A stretch of 64,000 bases of DNA. It comes from Quercus robur. Its lineage: Eukaryota; Streptophyta; Magnoliopsida; Fagales; Fagaceae. Where the stretch lies: positions 3,782,001-3,846,000 of the forward strand of contig NC_065537.1 of the NCBI RefSeq assembly GCF_932294415.1, written 5' to 3'. Under the pieces are notes generated by a model, which worked only from the letters and a program-made list of their open reading frames with translations, ran no database searches and was not told the origin of the DNA. This document shows, one piece after another, positions 1 through 11,706 of the stretch. Positions within the stretch are counted from its first letter, which is position 1; every line of letters begins with the position of its first letter. The translations under genes and the position numbers were made by a program.

Positions 1-647
1 ATATCCATGCATCCATCAAGCTAATCCATCATAAGCTGGCAGAGTACTCCTTGGTAAGGTCTTCCAATGTCCCTTCCCCCTCTAGCACTGTGGCCTCCCT
101 TCTCAAATGGAATCCACCCCCCCCCCCCTCAGTTGGATTAAACTCAACACTGATGCAGCCATAGGTAAACATAGCAATGCAATTGCCGTTGTAGCAAGAG
201 ACCACAAAGGTGAAGTATTGAAGGTGTGGGCAAGATCTACTCCTACATGCCCCCCTCTCAGAGCTGAAGCATCTGCCATTCTCTAAGCTATCCAGCTTGC
301 TAAAGTTGAAAAATGGCCACACATAGTCATTGAGGGAGACGCCAAAAACTGCTTTGATCCTTTATCCTCCTCGCCAACTGCTCCGGATTGGTCTATTAGT
401 AATATTGTCAGTAGCATCCTTAGTCTTAGAGAGTTTTTTCTTAATTGTATTTTCAATTGGGTCAAGAGAGAGTGTAATTCAGCTGCTCACGCTACTACTA
501 AGCTCTCCCTTTCATCTTCTAGGTCCTTTTGTTTCAATAAACTCAGTCTTCCAGATGTCTTAAGGACAATTTGTGAGGTTTACTGTAGTGCCTCCACTTC
601 TTTTTTATTTATATATATATTGAAGTTTATCAAAAAAAAAAAAAAAA
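1..647 (+). mobile_element. 3' end of an L1-type LINE: RNase H domain and poly(A) tail
   Basis: One plus frame from about 130 reads like the RNase H domain (RVT_3 type) at the end of plant LINE pol: WIKLNTDAA, then VARDHKGEV, LRAEA, IEGDAKN and near the end NWVKRECNSAAH. It has an in-frame TAA at 284-286, just after AEASAIL, so it is dead. The 3' UTR ends in a run of A at 632-647, as expected for LINE retrotransposition. The 5' part lies left of the window. A host RNase H-like fragment is possible, but the poly(A) tail favours a LINE. Confidence 0.75.
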
Positions 648-660
648 CCTTAAAATAGAA

Positions 661-1421
661 GAGCCAACCTACAAAATGAACCACTAAAACGAAAAATTTA
701 ACTGAAAGCACACTAAGGTTTGAGAAAATCTCATAAACAAATTTGAGACAAACTTGTCAAACAAGTGTAAATAAGAATACCAATAGCATACAAAGAAAAG
801 GTTCCATAATTAAGGAAATAATTGGTAAAAAATGATTCATAGAAACTGAAAATAAGATAAATGATATAGAGGATCAGATGCATCATACATGTGGATAGTT
901 TCATTCCCAGACCTCGAAAGGTCTCATAAATATAATCAGCTGGGATTAAACATTTATCATTGTCTCAACAACATTCTAGGCAAAGAAAAAATTAACATTT
1001 AAAAAAAAAAAAAAAAAGCAACTCAAAAACTTCAAAAAAGTTTTTTTTTTTAATTTTTTTATTTAAGGAAAAAAAAAAATGACCATCAAAGAAGGGGTTG
1101 CAAAAAAAATAAGGAGATTACAAAATTTTTACAAAGATAATCTTCCTAGGGATACAAGGATCTCAATGAGAAAATCTAAAGTAAAATCTGACAAAAAGCA
1201 GATAAAAATACTTTTGTACTCATAACATGCCTAACAAGCATGAATAGTTTACATTTTACAAAAGTATTTCAACAGAAGCAGAATCAAACATCATGATTAT
1301 TGCTTGTCATAAGTACTTAAATTATGAGGCTGGATGCAATTAAGGAATACCTAACAACAAATAGCATTAACTTGTGTTAATACAAGGGGGGAAAAACCTA
1401 CAAGCAAATAGATGACAAAAA
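661..1421. repeat. Diverged direct repeat, copy 1 (partner at 7200-7834)
   Basis: This stretch and 7200-7834 share long blocks in the same order, for example caaaatgaaccactaaa near the start, cccagacctcgaaaggtct in the middle and caaatagatgacat near the end. They differ by many small changes and gaps. No coding frame is visible in either. They flank about 5.8 kb that holds a Helitron, a solo LTR, a MITE and the movement-protein ORF. Whether they are the two ends of one old element or a plain duplication cannot be told from here. Confidence 0.65.
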
Positions 1422-1823
1422 CGATTAGCAACCACCTTCTGTCTCTTTTCTCAAAAACCCTTTCAAAGGATTTTTGTGTGCTTTGTAAATGAAGGGATTT
1501 CCTCTATTTATAAAAAGGTAAAAGCCTTGGGCTTAAGAGTTGAGCTGGAATCTGAAAAATTACAATTTTTTTTTTTTTTGGTGCTTTGTTTTAAGTTTTG
1601 GGTGTTTTGACTCTTCTGAATTAATTTTTAGAACTTGTTCTGAGTTCAGAATCTTAATTTACTATCCTAACCGTCTAGATTTACTTTTTTTTTTTTTCAT
1701 AATATTTATCATTTTTAGACACTTAATGACTTAAAATAAATTAATTGTTTAAAACTTATGAACTTTCTAATAATCCAATCTCTTAGAATGTCTAAAACGC
1801 ATAGATCTTTATCATTATTATTA

Positions 1824-2266
1824 CCAGTGTATAATTTCGTGCATATGCACAAGTATAATTAAAAATAATCACAATTATACATTTCAAATAATACATTTTT
1901 GTTAGAAAATGTTCAAATTATACATGATATTAGGTTAAACTTTTTTTTAAACTATGCATTTCTAAAATATATAATTATTTCTCATTATACATATATAATT
2001 TAGAATTTAATTGGATTTATCCTATTTGGTTTTTGCACCTAATAAGTCACTTGCCACAAAAATTAAAAAAATTAGATAGATACATGCCACAAAATTGGAC
2101 TCCAATTAAAATCCAATTTAAAATCTAATTGAATTTTGACTCATCGATTTTTACACTCAATAATTCACTTAGCACAAAAATTAAAAAATTAGATGGGACA
2201 CGTGGTGCAAAATTGAGAATCCAATTAAAATATAATTGGATTTTCTTTGAGTTATATATATATAGA
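1824..2266 (-). mobile_element. Short non-autonomous Helitron (family shared with 12350-12868)
   Basis: Read on the minus strand, the left end has a GTGCATATGCAC hairpin, about 11 bases, then CTGG followed by T, as at a Helitron 3' end (hairpin, CTRR, insertion before T). The right end starts TCTATATATATA. Inside are GGGACACG-type and CCAATT blocks shared with 12350-12868. The 5' border is uncertain by a few bases, because the base before TC is not the expected A. It has no coding capacity. Confidence 0.6.
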
Positions 2267-2297
2267 AGACAACCCAAAAAATATATATCTAAATAAT

Positions 2298-3102
2298 TGT
2301 GGGGGTCAAAAACAATCTAAAAAGGCCGAAAAGCCCTTAAAGATATATTTCAGCCTGGATATCCGAATAACATAATTTATTTATCTAATGTACGAGATGA
2401 AAACTCCACAATGGAAAACTCAAACAACTAACTTATGAAAGCAATATTGTATTAATATTATTAGCAACAATCATTACACACTTTTCCCGTGGTGATGAGA
2501 TTCAGAGATAAGAAAAAATCTCTCCACTCTTCTCTTTTTTTTTTTTTTTTTTGGATCCCTTTTTCTCATACCCCCTTCTTTTCTTATAGGCTTTTTCCTT
2601 CCCTTATCCCTCCAGCTAGCTTACCCTTAACTAGATCTTTTTTGTATATTTTTCCTCCTATTGGTTTCCCCCCGTTCTTATCCTAAAACAGGATTTTTCG
2701 AGATATTAGTACTGTTTAGGACTTCAGATTGTCTCACATGCATCTAATGTGGCAGGGTTTAGGTGGAGAACCTCTCATTAATGCGGAGGTGGCAATCTCT
2801 ATGACGTTTATCCCCTTAAGGAGTTTCCCATGATATGCTTAAGGAGAATGGTTCCTCAAATTACGAAAAGGAAACTAGTTTTTCGGGATTACTCCTTTGT
2901 ATTATCCGAGGTCACCCATTTTTGTTTCCTTTGATGGGAGTTTTAGTGTTAGTAGCATATCTTGAACTCCTCGAGAATCATCTGGGGGACACTTTCCTTT
3001 ATGATTCATAGTAGTGGGCCTAGCCTGTCCTTTTTAGTGCAAGCTTTAAGGCCCTTTTTAATGCAAGCTTTAAGACCCAAAATCGAATCTACTCCTCTCA
3101 CG
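2298..3102. mobile_element. Solo LTR with 5-bp target duplication ATAAT
   Basis: An 805-bp segment starts TGTGGGGGTC and ends in a CTCTCACG edge. It is flanked by ATAAT at 2293-2297 and again at 3103-3107. The TGTGGGGGTC start and CTCTCAC end suggest a Ty3/gypsy LTR. No internal region is attached, so it is best read as a solo LTR left by recombination between two LTRs. The short ORFs inside it are chance. Confidence 0.6.
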
Positions 3103-3123
3103 ATAATTATATTAATTTGGATT

Positions 3124-3512
3124 AAGTTTAACTACAAAATTGGTTGTAGTTTTAGGCTACAAAGTCATTTAATAAAATAAATATTACTACATATTTTGAA
3201 AATCTAACCGTTGAATTATATGTTTTTTATGCTCTTAATACACATGTCAATTTTTGTGTCAATCGGATATTATTTACTATATAATCTATAATCTTATATT
3301 TCATGCATAATTTTAAATTACAAAAATTTACAATTTAAAATTTTATTGATGACATAGCTATTGATCTTTAATTTTTTTGAAATTTTGCAAACATGGAGTA
3401 TATAAGAAGAATATGTAATCCAACGATAGATTTGTCAAAATTTACCTCCAATAAAAAGATATTGAGTGAGTTTGTAGCCTAAGGCTACAATCAATTTTGT
3501 AGCTAAACTTTG
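3124..3512. mobile_element. MITE with about 40-bp terminal inverted repeats
   Basis: The left end, from aagtttaactacaaaatt through ttttaggctacaaag, is matched by the reverse complement of the right end, gcctaaggctacaatc through ttttgtagctaaactt. The interior is AT-rich and non-coding. A single end of the same family (gggacaaagtttagctaaa) occurs near 27935. The superfamily was not settled, since the target duplication is not clear. Confidence 0.65.
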
Positions 3513-5013
3513 TCCTTCTTTTAATAGATCAATCATAATTAATTAGTAGTAACCACATGTGATTCACCTTAGCTATGCAAATGCATTTTGACTGTTAAAA
3601 CTTGATCTGGTCATATCTTTTAACTTGATTGTCCAATTTGAGCACAGTAAACAAACATGGTTTTGAAAAATTAAACGTAAAAAAATTATGATTTTTCTTA
3701 TAGTCTAAGATGATTATTTTTTCCTTTGGAGGAAGGTTAAACGAAAGTTGCAAAATATAAATGAAGGGAAGATTGAGGTTACAAGGGAAGTTGCAAAATA
3801 TAAATGAAACGAAAGTTGCAAAATTATGATTTTTTCTTAAGTCTAATACTTGAAACTCTAAAATTCATTTAAATATTTTATAATATTACAAGGGAAGATT
3901 GAGGTTAGGAATATAAATGAAGATTTGGGGTATAAAAGAAGGTTGCAAAGGAAAGTTTGGAAACTGAGGAAAAACATAGAGCTGAAATTAAGTGCCCCAA
4001 TACAAGGGTGTATTATATAGCCTACAAAAGTAAATAATAAAATTGCAATAATACAATGGAAAGTAAAATGAACAACAATATTCACCAATAGTGAAAAGTC
4101 TCCAATAATTGCCGATACTGCCAAAAGAGTATGGTAGATGAATAGAGAAAAGTCTTCAACAATTCCTGATACCACCAAAATTCAAATGATACTGCAGATT
4201 GCAAATGAATAGTGAAAGGTCTGATACGAGCTGCCAGAACTGTCTAATTCACCAAAAGTAATTTGTCTAATAATACCAAAAGTAAAATCCTCTGATTTAT
4301 TTTGATACAAAAAATGCTGAAAATCTTATATAATTATCTGGTGCAATAATTCAACTGAAATGTTATCCCATACAAGTCTTGAGCATCTTGAAAGTAATCT
4401 AGAAGGTGGAGAATCGCTTTGGTCTTCATCTGATATTTGAGTTGCTGCTTCCAACATTTTTCTATTCTCCATTTTTTTCCTTATTCTTCTGAAGCAAACT
4501 TAGCATAGTTCATACAATATTGTCACAACCGAGGTCTTTCTGACAACATAATTAATCCTTAATGGTAACAAGAATTCATAATCCCTTTACATGATCCAAG
4601 GTAACTTATAATGGACAAAAGAAGAGTAATAATCTTTGGAATCTGGAAAGAACTGAGGGAGAATGATACTGATTTTTCTGAAAGAGAAAGCATCAAACCA
4701 TGCTTCTTGATAATCATAATAACTGTAAGAGGGAGGTTGGAAGGGTTGAAAAAATTGTCTCATACCCCATTAGAGAAAGCCATTCTATTATTGTAAATTT
4801 TGCATTTTGTATGAGGAAGGAGAACTGAAATTCTTTTTCTGGTGCAAGTTTTCAGGGAAAAGAGTAAATGCAAATTCAGGGAAACATTTTTGAAACTAAT
4901 TCACAAGGGAAACTGAGATTTTGACTGATTTTGGAGAAGATGAGATTGGCTAAAGCAAAAGTGGATGCTGATATGACTTGAGAAAAAGGTTTTATTAGAA
5001 TTTTGTTGATGAG
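3513..5013. other. Non-coding stretch with short internal repeats
   Basis: No gene is supported. Around 3735-3840 the phrase gttgcaaaatataaatga and close variants recur, and similar wording returns at 3890-3950. Part of the stretch from 3900 on resembles sequence right of the movement-protein ORF (around 6170-6300: taaatag, attacaatg, gaacagtaaatg), so it may be flanking DNA of the same viral insert. Confidence 0.4.
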
Positions 5014-5886
5014 TTAATTGTCTATTGTTTTTCCCTTATTTAACTGTCTATCTTCAAACTGCCTAGAGGATGAAGAACTTGAAATGTGAGAATCTGATTT
5101 TCGTTGAAAGGAAATAGCCACTTTACCATCTGACCTTTGTGATGTATAACAATCATCATCTACATTCTCTTCAATTTTAGGAGCAGGTTCAACTGTTTCA
5201 GGTATGGATTGATTTGGAAGTGTATTTTGATTCGATTCAGGTCTCTTAGGAATTTGAACACTATACTTCCTAGCATTTGTTTGTATTAACGAAGTGTAAC
5301 CTTTAGGGCTTCTATCTAATGCTTGTGGTTCTAATTTAGATTTCATCAATTTATAACAAATCCTATACACTATTGTTAAAGGTTGTGATCCACCAATCAT
5401 ATTATTATTAATTTTAATATCCAATTCTAATCCACGCAATAAGTTTGGGTCAGACATAGATAAACAATAATTTGGAAAACAATTAAAATAAATTGGATCT
5501 TCATATAAAGATGTTTCAATCATTCCTAATAGAGAGTCATCAAAATTAAGGTGTCTACCATCTCTTAAACATAATGATACACTTGTATTTAATCCCTGTC
5601 TTATTAGTGGCTTAACTGCTACTTGAACTAATCCAATATGAATAAATGAATACTTCCATTGCATATCCATTAATTCCTCATCAAATAATTGTATTGACTC
5701 ATTCTCATTATCTAAAGGGAAGGTTCTTTCAAAAGTTTTTATTTTATAGTCTGACTTAATTGAAAATTTTGAAAAAATAGATTGCTTATAAATCTGATTA
5801 ACAGGTACTGAAGGCATTTTCCAATCTTTTAGATTTTTTCCCATGTTCATCTCCTCATTATTTACTGTATCACTTTGGTTCGACAT
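5014..5886 (-). mobile_element. Endogenous caulimovirid-type fossil: movement-protein (30K family) ORF
   Basis: A 290-codon frame reads like a 30K-superfamily viral movement protein of the kind carried by plant pararetroviruses (Caulimoviridae). The core, about residues 45-190, has a basic/aromatic beginning, a VSLCLRDGRHLNFDDS stretch, then LLGMIETSL, IYFNCFPNYCLSMSD and LRGLELDIKI. The tail from about residue 215 is hydrophilic with a serine run, as is common in this family. The frame looks whole. No capsid, protease or reverse transcriptase was recognised on either side, so this is an isolated piece of a larger viral insert. Its age is unknown. It could also come from a related 30K-bearing element. 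Confidence 0.7.
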
Positions 5887-6425
5887 GTCAGACCCAGAAG
5901 AAGAAGAATTAACTAAATCAACAATTTAGAACAAATAACCCAACACTTACTACCAAGAAGAGAACAAGTGAGCAACAATGAAACAAGAGTGATGAAGATT
6001 TGCAGGACAGAATGACTTATACAAGAAAGCAAATTGAAGACTTACTTGAACCTATTTTGAATAATAGATCAAGTGTTGAAACTGATTTCAATTCTTCACG
6101 TATTACAAAGGAAAGATTTCTGATGGAAGATGGTACTTGATTCTACTAATGATTTTCTGGATTACAAAAGGGTGTAGAAAGCTTGGAGAAAACTTAGGAG
6201 CTATGGCTGATGACTGATGCAATACAACCAAGGGAAGATCCTTAAATAGAGCACAAAAGTAAATAGTAATATTACAATGATTTGATGAACAGTAAATGTG
6301 TACAAATATTCTCCAATTAAAGGGTGATGTGGGGCCGTTAACAACTTTTTTTAAAGTTTTTATTTTGCCTTTCGGTGCTTGTTAATTATTTTGTCTTTCG
6401 GTGCTTGTTAACATTATCGAAAAGA

Positions 6426-6463
<38 letters not shown>

Positions 6464-7199
6464 TATGACAAATTTCAAGAAAGTTGGTGGTGGTGGCGTG
6501 GTACCCGTCCACAACCCATAAAAAACATGAGATAAAAGGAAAGAAAAACACATAAAAATACTTATAAAATTGAAAAAAAAATGATATAAAACTGCAAAAA
6601 AGATTAAGAAAAAAAAAAAAAGACTTTAACAGACGAAGTATCTGTTAACATAACCCTTACCTTTTTTTACAGCTTTTATCTTTTTTTTTTTTTTCCATTT
6701 TATAATTACCGCTCAGTATCCAATAAATTCTCCATACCCAAAAAAAATTTTTAGGTCATAAATAGTAATATTACAATGATTTGATAAACAGTAAATGTGT
6801 ACTAATCATTCTTCAATTTTTTTTTTCTATTACAATAATCCGGTGTTGAATAAAAAAATATTGAAAGATGTGTAATTGTTAAAAAAAAAAAATGAATGAA
6901 GAAATAATATTTAAATGAGATAAAAAATAAGATAGAAAATCTGTTAAAAAATATATTTGAAAAAATTGATAGATAAAAGATAAAAAATTTGATGAATTTA
7001 CTAAAGATGCTCTAACAACCATTTAAGGATTCCCATAGTAAAAACTACTCAATAATTTCCTGATGGAGCCAAAAGAGTCAGATTCCCACTGAAAATTAGA
7101 TGTCTGATAAGGACCAAAAATAAAGCTCTCATATTAAATGATTTCACAATAAGATAAAGAGATTGATTTTTGCATTTTTTTTTTTTTACCGCTTACAAC
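5887..7199. other. Non-coding AT-rich stretch right of the movement-protein ORF
   Basis: No gene is seen. A block containing atagtaatattacaatgatt and gaacagtaaatg or aacagtaaatg occurs twice (about 6265 and 6755). A homopolymer A run occupies about 6427-6461. The rest is low-complexity A/T sequence. Confidence 0.5.
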
Positions 7200-7834
7200 A
7201 ATAGACCCAACAAAATGAACCACTAAATAGAACAATATAACCGAAAGCACACCATCTCGTTTGAGAAAATCTCAAATACAAATTTGAGACAAACTTTGAC
7301 AAACAAGTGTAAATAAGAGGTGCCATGATTAAGGACATAAGATAAATGAAATAGAGGATCAGATACATGTGGATAGTTACATTCCCAGACCTCGAAAGGT
7401 CTCATAATGAGCTGGGATTAAACATTTATCATCATCCCAACAACCTCAACAAATAAAAAACTCAAAAAAATTGGTCACCGAAAGAGGGGGTGCAAAAGAA
7501 TAAGGAGATTACAAAATGTATACAAAGATAATCTTTCCTAGGGAAAGAAGGATCTCAAATAGAAAACCTACAGTAAAATCGGACAAAAGGCAAATAAAAT
7601 ACTTTTCCTCATAACATGTCAAGCAAAGCGTGAATAGTTTACATTTTTCAACATGAGTGTTCATACATTAGTATTTTAAACAAAAGCAAAATCAAACACC
7701 ATGATTATTGCTTGTCATCGTCAGAAATTAAATTATGAGGCAAAATACATTTAAGGAATACCTAACAAGAAGTGGCATTAACTCATGCGTTAATACAAGG
7801 GGAAAAAACCTAAAAACAAATAGATGACATATCA
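7200..7834. repeat. Diverged direct repeat, copy 2 (partner at 661-1421)
   Basis: Same orientation and order of blocks as 661-1421, including cccagacctcgaaaggtctcat and acatttatcat. It is shorter through several internal losses. Non-coding. Confidence 0.65.
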
Positions 7835-8056
7835 TAACAGACTAAACTTCTTGCGATTGTTACAATGACTTAAATGTTGTTAGATGTTGGAACCTAGTTA
7901 CAATGGAAATAAATTAAATAAAAACATGGAAGAGGTAAAAATTTTATAACTGTGATATACAACACCCCTCTCACATTGGAATGAATGTTGAGTTCATCCC
8001 ATGTAAGAGATATGTTATATATCATGATTATGCATGATACCACGTCAAGAAGATTC

Positions 8057-8203
8057 CGTTTGGTAGAGTTGTTAAACAACTTATTTTCAGTTTTTAAATA
8101 ATATTACACACTTTTTCACTCACACGTATTTCAAAAAACTACAAACAACATTACTCGAACTTCTCTACCAATTACTCAAACTTCTCTACCAAACGAGCCC
8201 TAT
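8057..8203. mobile_element. Small hAT-like MITE
   Basis: The left end cgtttggtagagttgttaaa matches the reverse complement of the right end, ctctaccaaacgagccc, over about 14 bases. A 147-bp AT-rich element with GTTTGGTAGAG termini is typical of hAT-like MITEs in plants. The target duplication is too worn to call. Confidence 0.55.
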
Positions 8204-9766
8204 CTTGGGTAACAATTGTATATAACATCCCTCTCACATTGATTTGAACCTCATGAACACGAGATCCAACTCTGTGTGAAAGAAATGTTGTAGCAACCAG
8301 TACAAAAAAAAACCATCTCATTCAGGAGGAGGGATTACCGGGTCTTATTGAATTTATAGTCTATTACAATATATATGAACAGAAGGTGTAGCAAGAAAAC
8401 CAAAAAAAGGTGTTTTCAGTTGCAAAAAACTTCAAGAAAAAAAATCACAGGAACCAATACATGCTGCCAACAACCACTTCATTCTATCAAAAATTCACTA
8501 CAATAATCTCACAAATGCATCAAGGAACAAGCATGTTTCCTCACCCATAACTCAAAATATGTGAGTCCCATGGCTGAATGGTTTGTTTAGGGATGTTTTC
8601 ACTTTTTGTTTCCATCACTAAGTGATAAATTATGAAAAATGAAAACACATTTTAGATGTTTTCAAGTTATAGAAATAGAGTTATGATGGCATTTTTGTAA
8701 ATACACAACTTTTGAAAATCCAACCACAATTTTTGACTTTTTGAGTTTTTTTTTTTAAGAATCAAAGTCAAAATTGAGTTATGAGTGCCAAATGGATGGG
8801 GTTGGTGAAATTGGGACATTTTAAGTAATGAGTGACGAAAATTGAAAATTGAAAATTGATTAAGGAGTGATGAATGATGAAAAAAAAAAAAAACCAAACA
8901 TTGATGTGAACCTCACAAGCATGAGATCCAAAAATAAACTCAAAAAGTCAAAAGTTGCGGCTGGAATTTCAAAAGTTGTGTGTGTATATACAAAAGCATG
9001 AGATCCAACCCCATGTGAAATAACTGTTGCAGCAACCATTACAAAATGACTAATCACTTTTTCTTCACCATTCACAATTTATCACATCAAAGTTGTAGCA
9101 AAGCTGTGACACAAAAGGTCGTACTAGAATTCTTCTTATAGAAGAAGAAGGATTGTAGAGACAATTATCGTGCCACAACTTTTACGACAACTCTGTTGTG
9201 GTCAACTGTGAGTGGTGGAGAAGTAAAAATGATTACCACTCCATATCAGAATAGTGACAACAAAGAATTGTTACAAAAGATATGATCATATAAACAATTA
9301 AGTTTTCCACCAAATCTTATTGAATTAATTGGCTATCACGATAAATTCCAACAAAAAAATTTGTCTTATAAAAGACATGCGCTAAAGGTATACTCGGTGG
9401 AAACTAACTACAAATTCAGACGCAAAAAAACTAAAAAGATATCACTACAACAATCAACATGCATTGCCAACAACCATATCATTCAATCAGCACAAGACAA
9501 AAAAGAAGCCACTTACACTAAGCAAGCAACACCACTCTGTTATACATGGACCAAACAACACATAACAACATGTGCACATGACATCACAATGTCTCAATAG
9601 ACTAGCATTCTATAACTCTCACATTCATGCATCAAGGTATTAAGAAGTCTGTTCCCAAATGCCACATACCATTTGCACTCAAAAGCATTGTAATAGATCT
9701 TCATCATAAATCATGTCCACAAATTCAAAAAAAATATATTTAAGCAAAAAGATAGTAACAATAAAC
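8204..9766. other. Non-coding stretch with fragments of MITE-like sequence
   Basis: No gene is seen. The phrase gaacctcatgaacacgagatccaac (about 8245) recurs in altered form near 8910 and 8995, each followed by tgtgaaa and a gcaacca motif. Short frames here have no family look. Confidence 0.4.
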
Positions 9767-9904
9767 TTATGTTGGAACATCGGAAAGCATGAGCCTTTTT
9801 GGAAAAAAGCAAATGCAAAATTCTCAGCTCCAGTTTCTCTATTGGCAACGTACAGCACCAAAAACACTATCAAAAAAGTGCATCAGAGACTCTAATTTGT
9901 TGCC
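9767..9904 (-). ncRNA. Candidate H/ACA snoRNA, diverged copy (partner at 11361-11501)
   Basis: On the minus strand the segment opens with GGCAAC, pairs with GTTGCC about 55 bases later, and has an inner stem GCACT/GGTGC or CACT/AGTG. A hinge with AGAGAA fits the H-box pattern ANANNA. The second hairpin contains GCTTTTTTCC then AAAAAGGC, and the RNA ends with ACA three bases before the proposed 3' end (ACATAA). The 138-base length suits the class. Hairpin 2's lower stem is weaker than in the partner, so this copy may be decaying. The call rests on structure and on its paired copy, not on a known name. Confidence 0.5.
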
Positions 9905-10053
9905 TTCCACGTTACTAAACACATAACACATTCTTATAGTTTTCAACCAAGCAAACAAATAAACCATAACAATATCAAAACTATAGGTACAAAAAACTAA
10001 TATACGAACCTCATAAAAAAAAAGCTTTTAAAGCAACATAGAGAAGTGCCTAA

Positions 10054-10133
10054 GGCCTCAGAAAAGGCGAAAGTTTAATACATCAAAGATAATGTATCTC
10101 AGATGGTACGGACAATTTGAATCATCACAGGCC
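10054..10133 (-). ncRNA. Candidate box C/D snoRNA (partner at 11792-11870)
   Basis: Read on the minus strand: terminal stem GGCCT/AGGCC, box C GTGATGA (exact consensus), a conserved TTGTCCGTACCAT directly before a CTGA (box D'), a TTGATGT (box C'), and a final CTGA (box D) next to the closing stem. The 80-base length is typical. The stretch before D' is unchanged in the second copy at 11792-11870 while the stretch before D is not, so the D' guide is the likely functional one. The target RNA was not identified. Confidence 0.7.
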
Positions 10134-11360
10134 ACTATCAGAAAAGAATTACATAAGATATCAACACAGCAGTAAAAGCCAGATGAAGAGATCACATTTA
10201 GCACACAATTTCAATATAAACAATATGTTTATAGTCCATTAGCCACTCACTAGGCCTATTTTAATGTACAGCATTTTAAAGCAGGACTTTTTTGGGGTAC
10301 AGCTTACTTTAAACAACTTATTTTTTAAGAAACATAAACGGGTAAATTTAAGAACTAAATCTAATTTAAAAAACGATATAGCATGAAGGTTAACAACAAT
10401 ATTACAAAACAAGCAAAAAAAAAAAACTAATAACTATTTAAATTCAATTTGAATTCTACCATCAGTAGATCAATGGACATGACACTAAAACCACAAAATT
10501 AACTGAATCACGAGTTAAGCATGAATAAATCAACATGTATAACTACTACCCCATTGTTAAGCATTAATAAATCAACATACATAACAACCTTACCAAGCCA
10601 TTTGTCATATTTTTGTATATTAATCTACTAATGCTCATACAATAGAAGTGATATGATGTGAAACATGTTACATGCAACATCACCTCACATGGATAGAACA
10701 CATTGGTGAGGTCCAACCCATGTGGGAAAATATTGCAAGTAATATATTAAACAAAATAACAAATCCATATAATGAGTAATGGTATATATTTGTGAAAATA
10801 AGTATCTACTTAACATCACTTTTTATGCACATGTACAGCTTTTTATACAACAAAAATGCTAGAACCACAACAAAAGACACAATTTTTTGGCACAGCTTGT
10901 GGCAAAGTTGTGGCAAAGTTGTGGTCCAAGCATTATTATTTAAGTCTAATTTCCAAAAGGAAGGGTGTATGAGTGAGTGAATTTTTTTGACAAACGAATT
11001 TTAGGACCATGTTTGTCACACATCAAGAATTTCCACACTCCATACATACCATGTGTAAAATGACTCACATTTTAAACACAGTCTGTGTAAGTTTACCTTA
11101 AACTTCAACAACTACGCAAGTGAACTTTCAATAAAAAGTACATCCATAAAACTCTATATAACTACAATTCATATGTAAGTAGAACAGTACCTCAAACTAA
11201 TTACATAAAATTCCCATACAAAAAAAAAAAAAAACTAATTACATAAAATTATTTCTACAAACTAAAGTGTGGTATAGTTTTAGTTTTAACAATTGGGTAA
11301 CAATCCTACTCATGATAGATAATACTTTACACTTTATCAATAAAAACAGATCATATTAAT
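10134..11360. other. Spacer between the two snoRNA blocks
   Basis: AT-rich, with no protein-coding signal. It contains a short tandem phrase, gtggcaaagttgtggcaaag, near 10900. No further C/D or H/ACA unit was recognised. No convincing promoter for the left block was found near 10200-10300, so the left block may be read through from the right one. Confidence 0.4.
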
Positions 11361-11501
11361 AAATGTAGGAACATCTGAATGCAAAAGCCTTACAGAAAAC
11401 ATGAGGCAATTGCCAGAATCTCAGCTCCCAGATCACTGTCGGCAACGTACAGCGCTAAAAACGCTATCAAGAAAGCGCATCAGAGACTCTAATTTGTTGC
11501 C
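11361..11501 (-). ncRNA. Candidate H/ACA snoRNA
   Basis: A 141-base hairpin-hinge-hairpin-tail RNA on the minus strand. Hairpin 1 closes with GGCAAC/GTTGCC and has an inner GCGCT/AGCGC stem, with a large internal loop as expected for a pseudouridylation pocket. Hairpin 2 runs from GGGAGCTGAG to TTCAGATGTTCC with an inner GCCT/AGGC. The 3' end shows ACA three bases from the terminus (ACATTT). The hinge reads GACAGTG, only near the ANANNA consensus. The same order of parts recurs at 9767-9904. It lies downstream of two C/D candidates on the same strand, as in plant snoRNA clusters. The short plus-strand frame across it is a shadow. Confidence 0.6.
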
Positions 11502-11621
11502 TTTTTTTCACATAATCTCTTACATAACATCAAATACACCCAAAACAAAAAATACCCATCACGGAAAACTCAAAGAAAATTCAGTAAAAACACTAATTAG
11601 CAATGTATATGAGAAAATAAA

Positions 11622-11706
11622 AGGCTCAGCAATGATTTATAGTAACATCAACAAGCCTCATAGAGCTTTCATAGTTTGATGGTATAAAATTAAGTCTTCA
11701 CAGCCT
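11622..11706 (-). ncRNA. Candidate box C/D snoRNA, second type
   Basis: On the minus strand: AGGCT/AGCCT terminal stem, a box C-like TGTGAAGA straight after it, a TTGATGT that could be box C', and a final CTGA (box D) beside the closing stem, 85 bases in all. It sits between the other two candidates of this block. No equivalent survives between 9904 and 10054, where only GCTTTTTTTTTATGAGG hints at a lost copy. The D' box is unclear, so this is weaker than its neighbour. Confidence 0.5.

Noticed and set aside
3858-4178. 106-residue minus frame
   Set aside because: Hydrophobic and AT-driven, with no motif. It lies in repeat-bearing DNA left of the viral ORF.
11401-11679. 92-residue plus frame over the snoRNA region
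   Set aside because: It runs antisense through the H/ACA and C/D candidates. The duplicate copy does not keep the frame.
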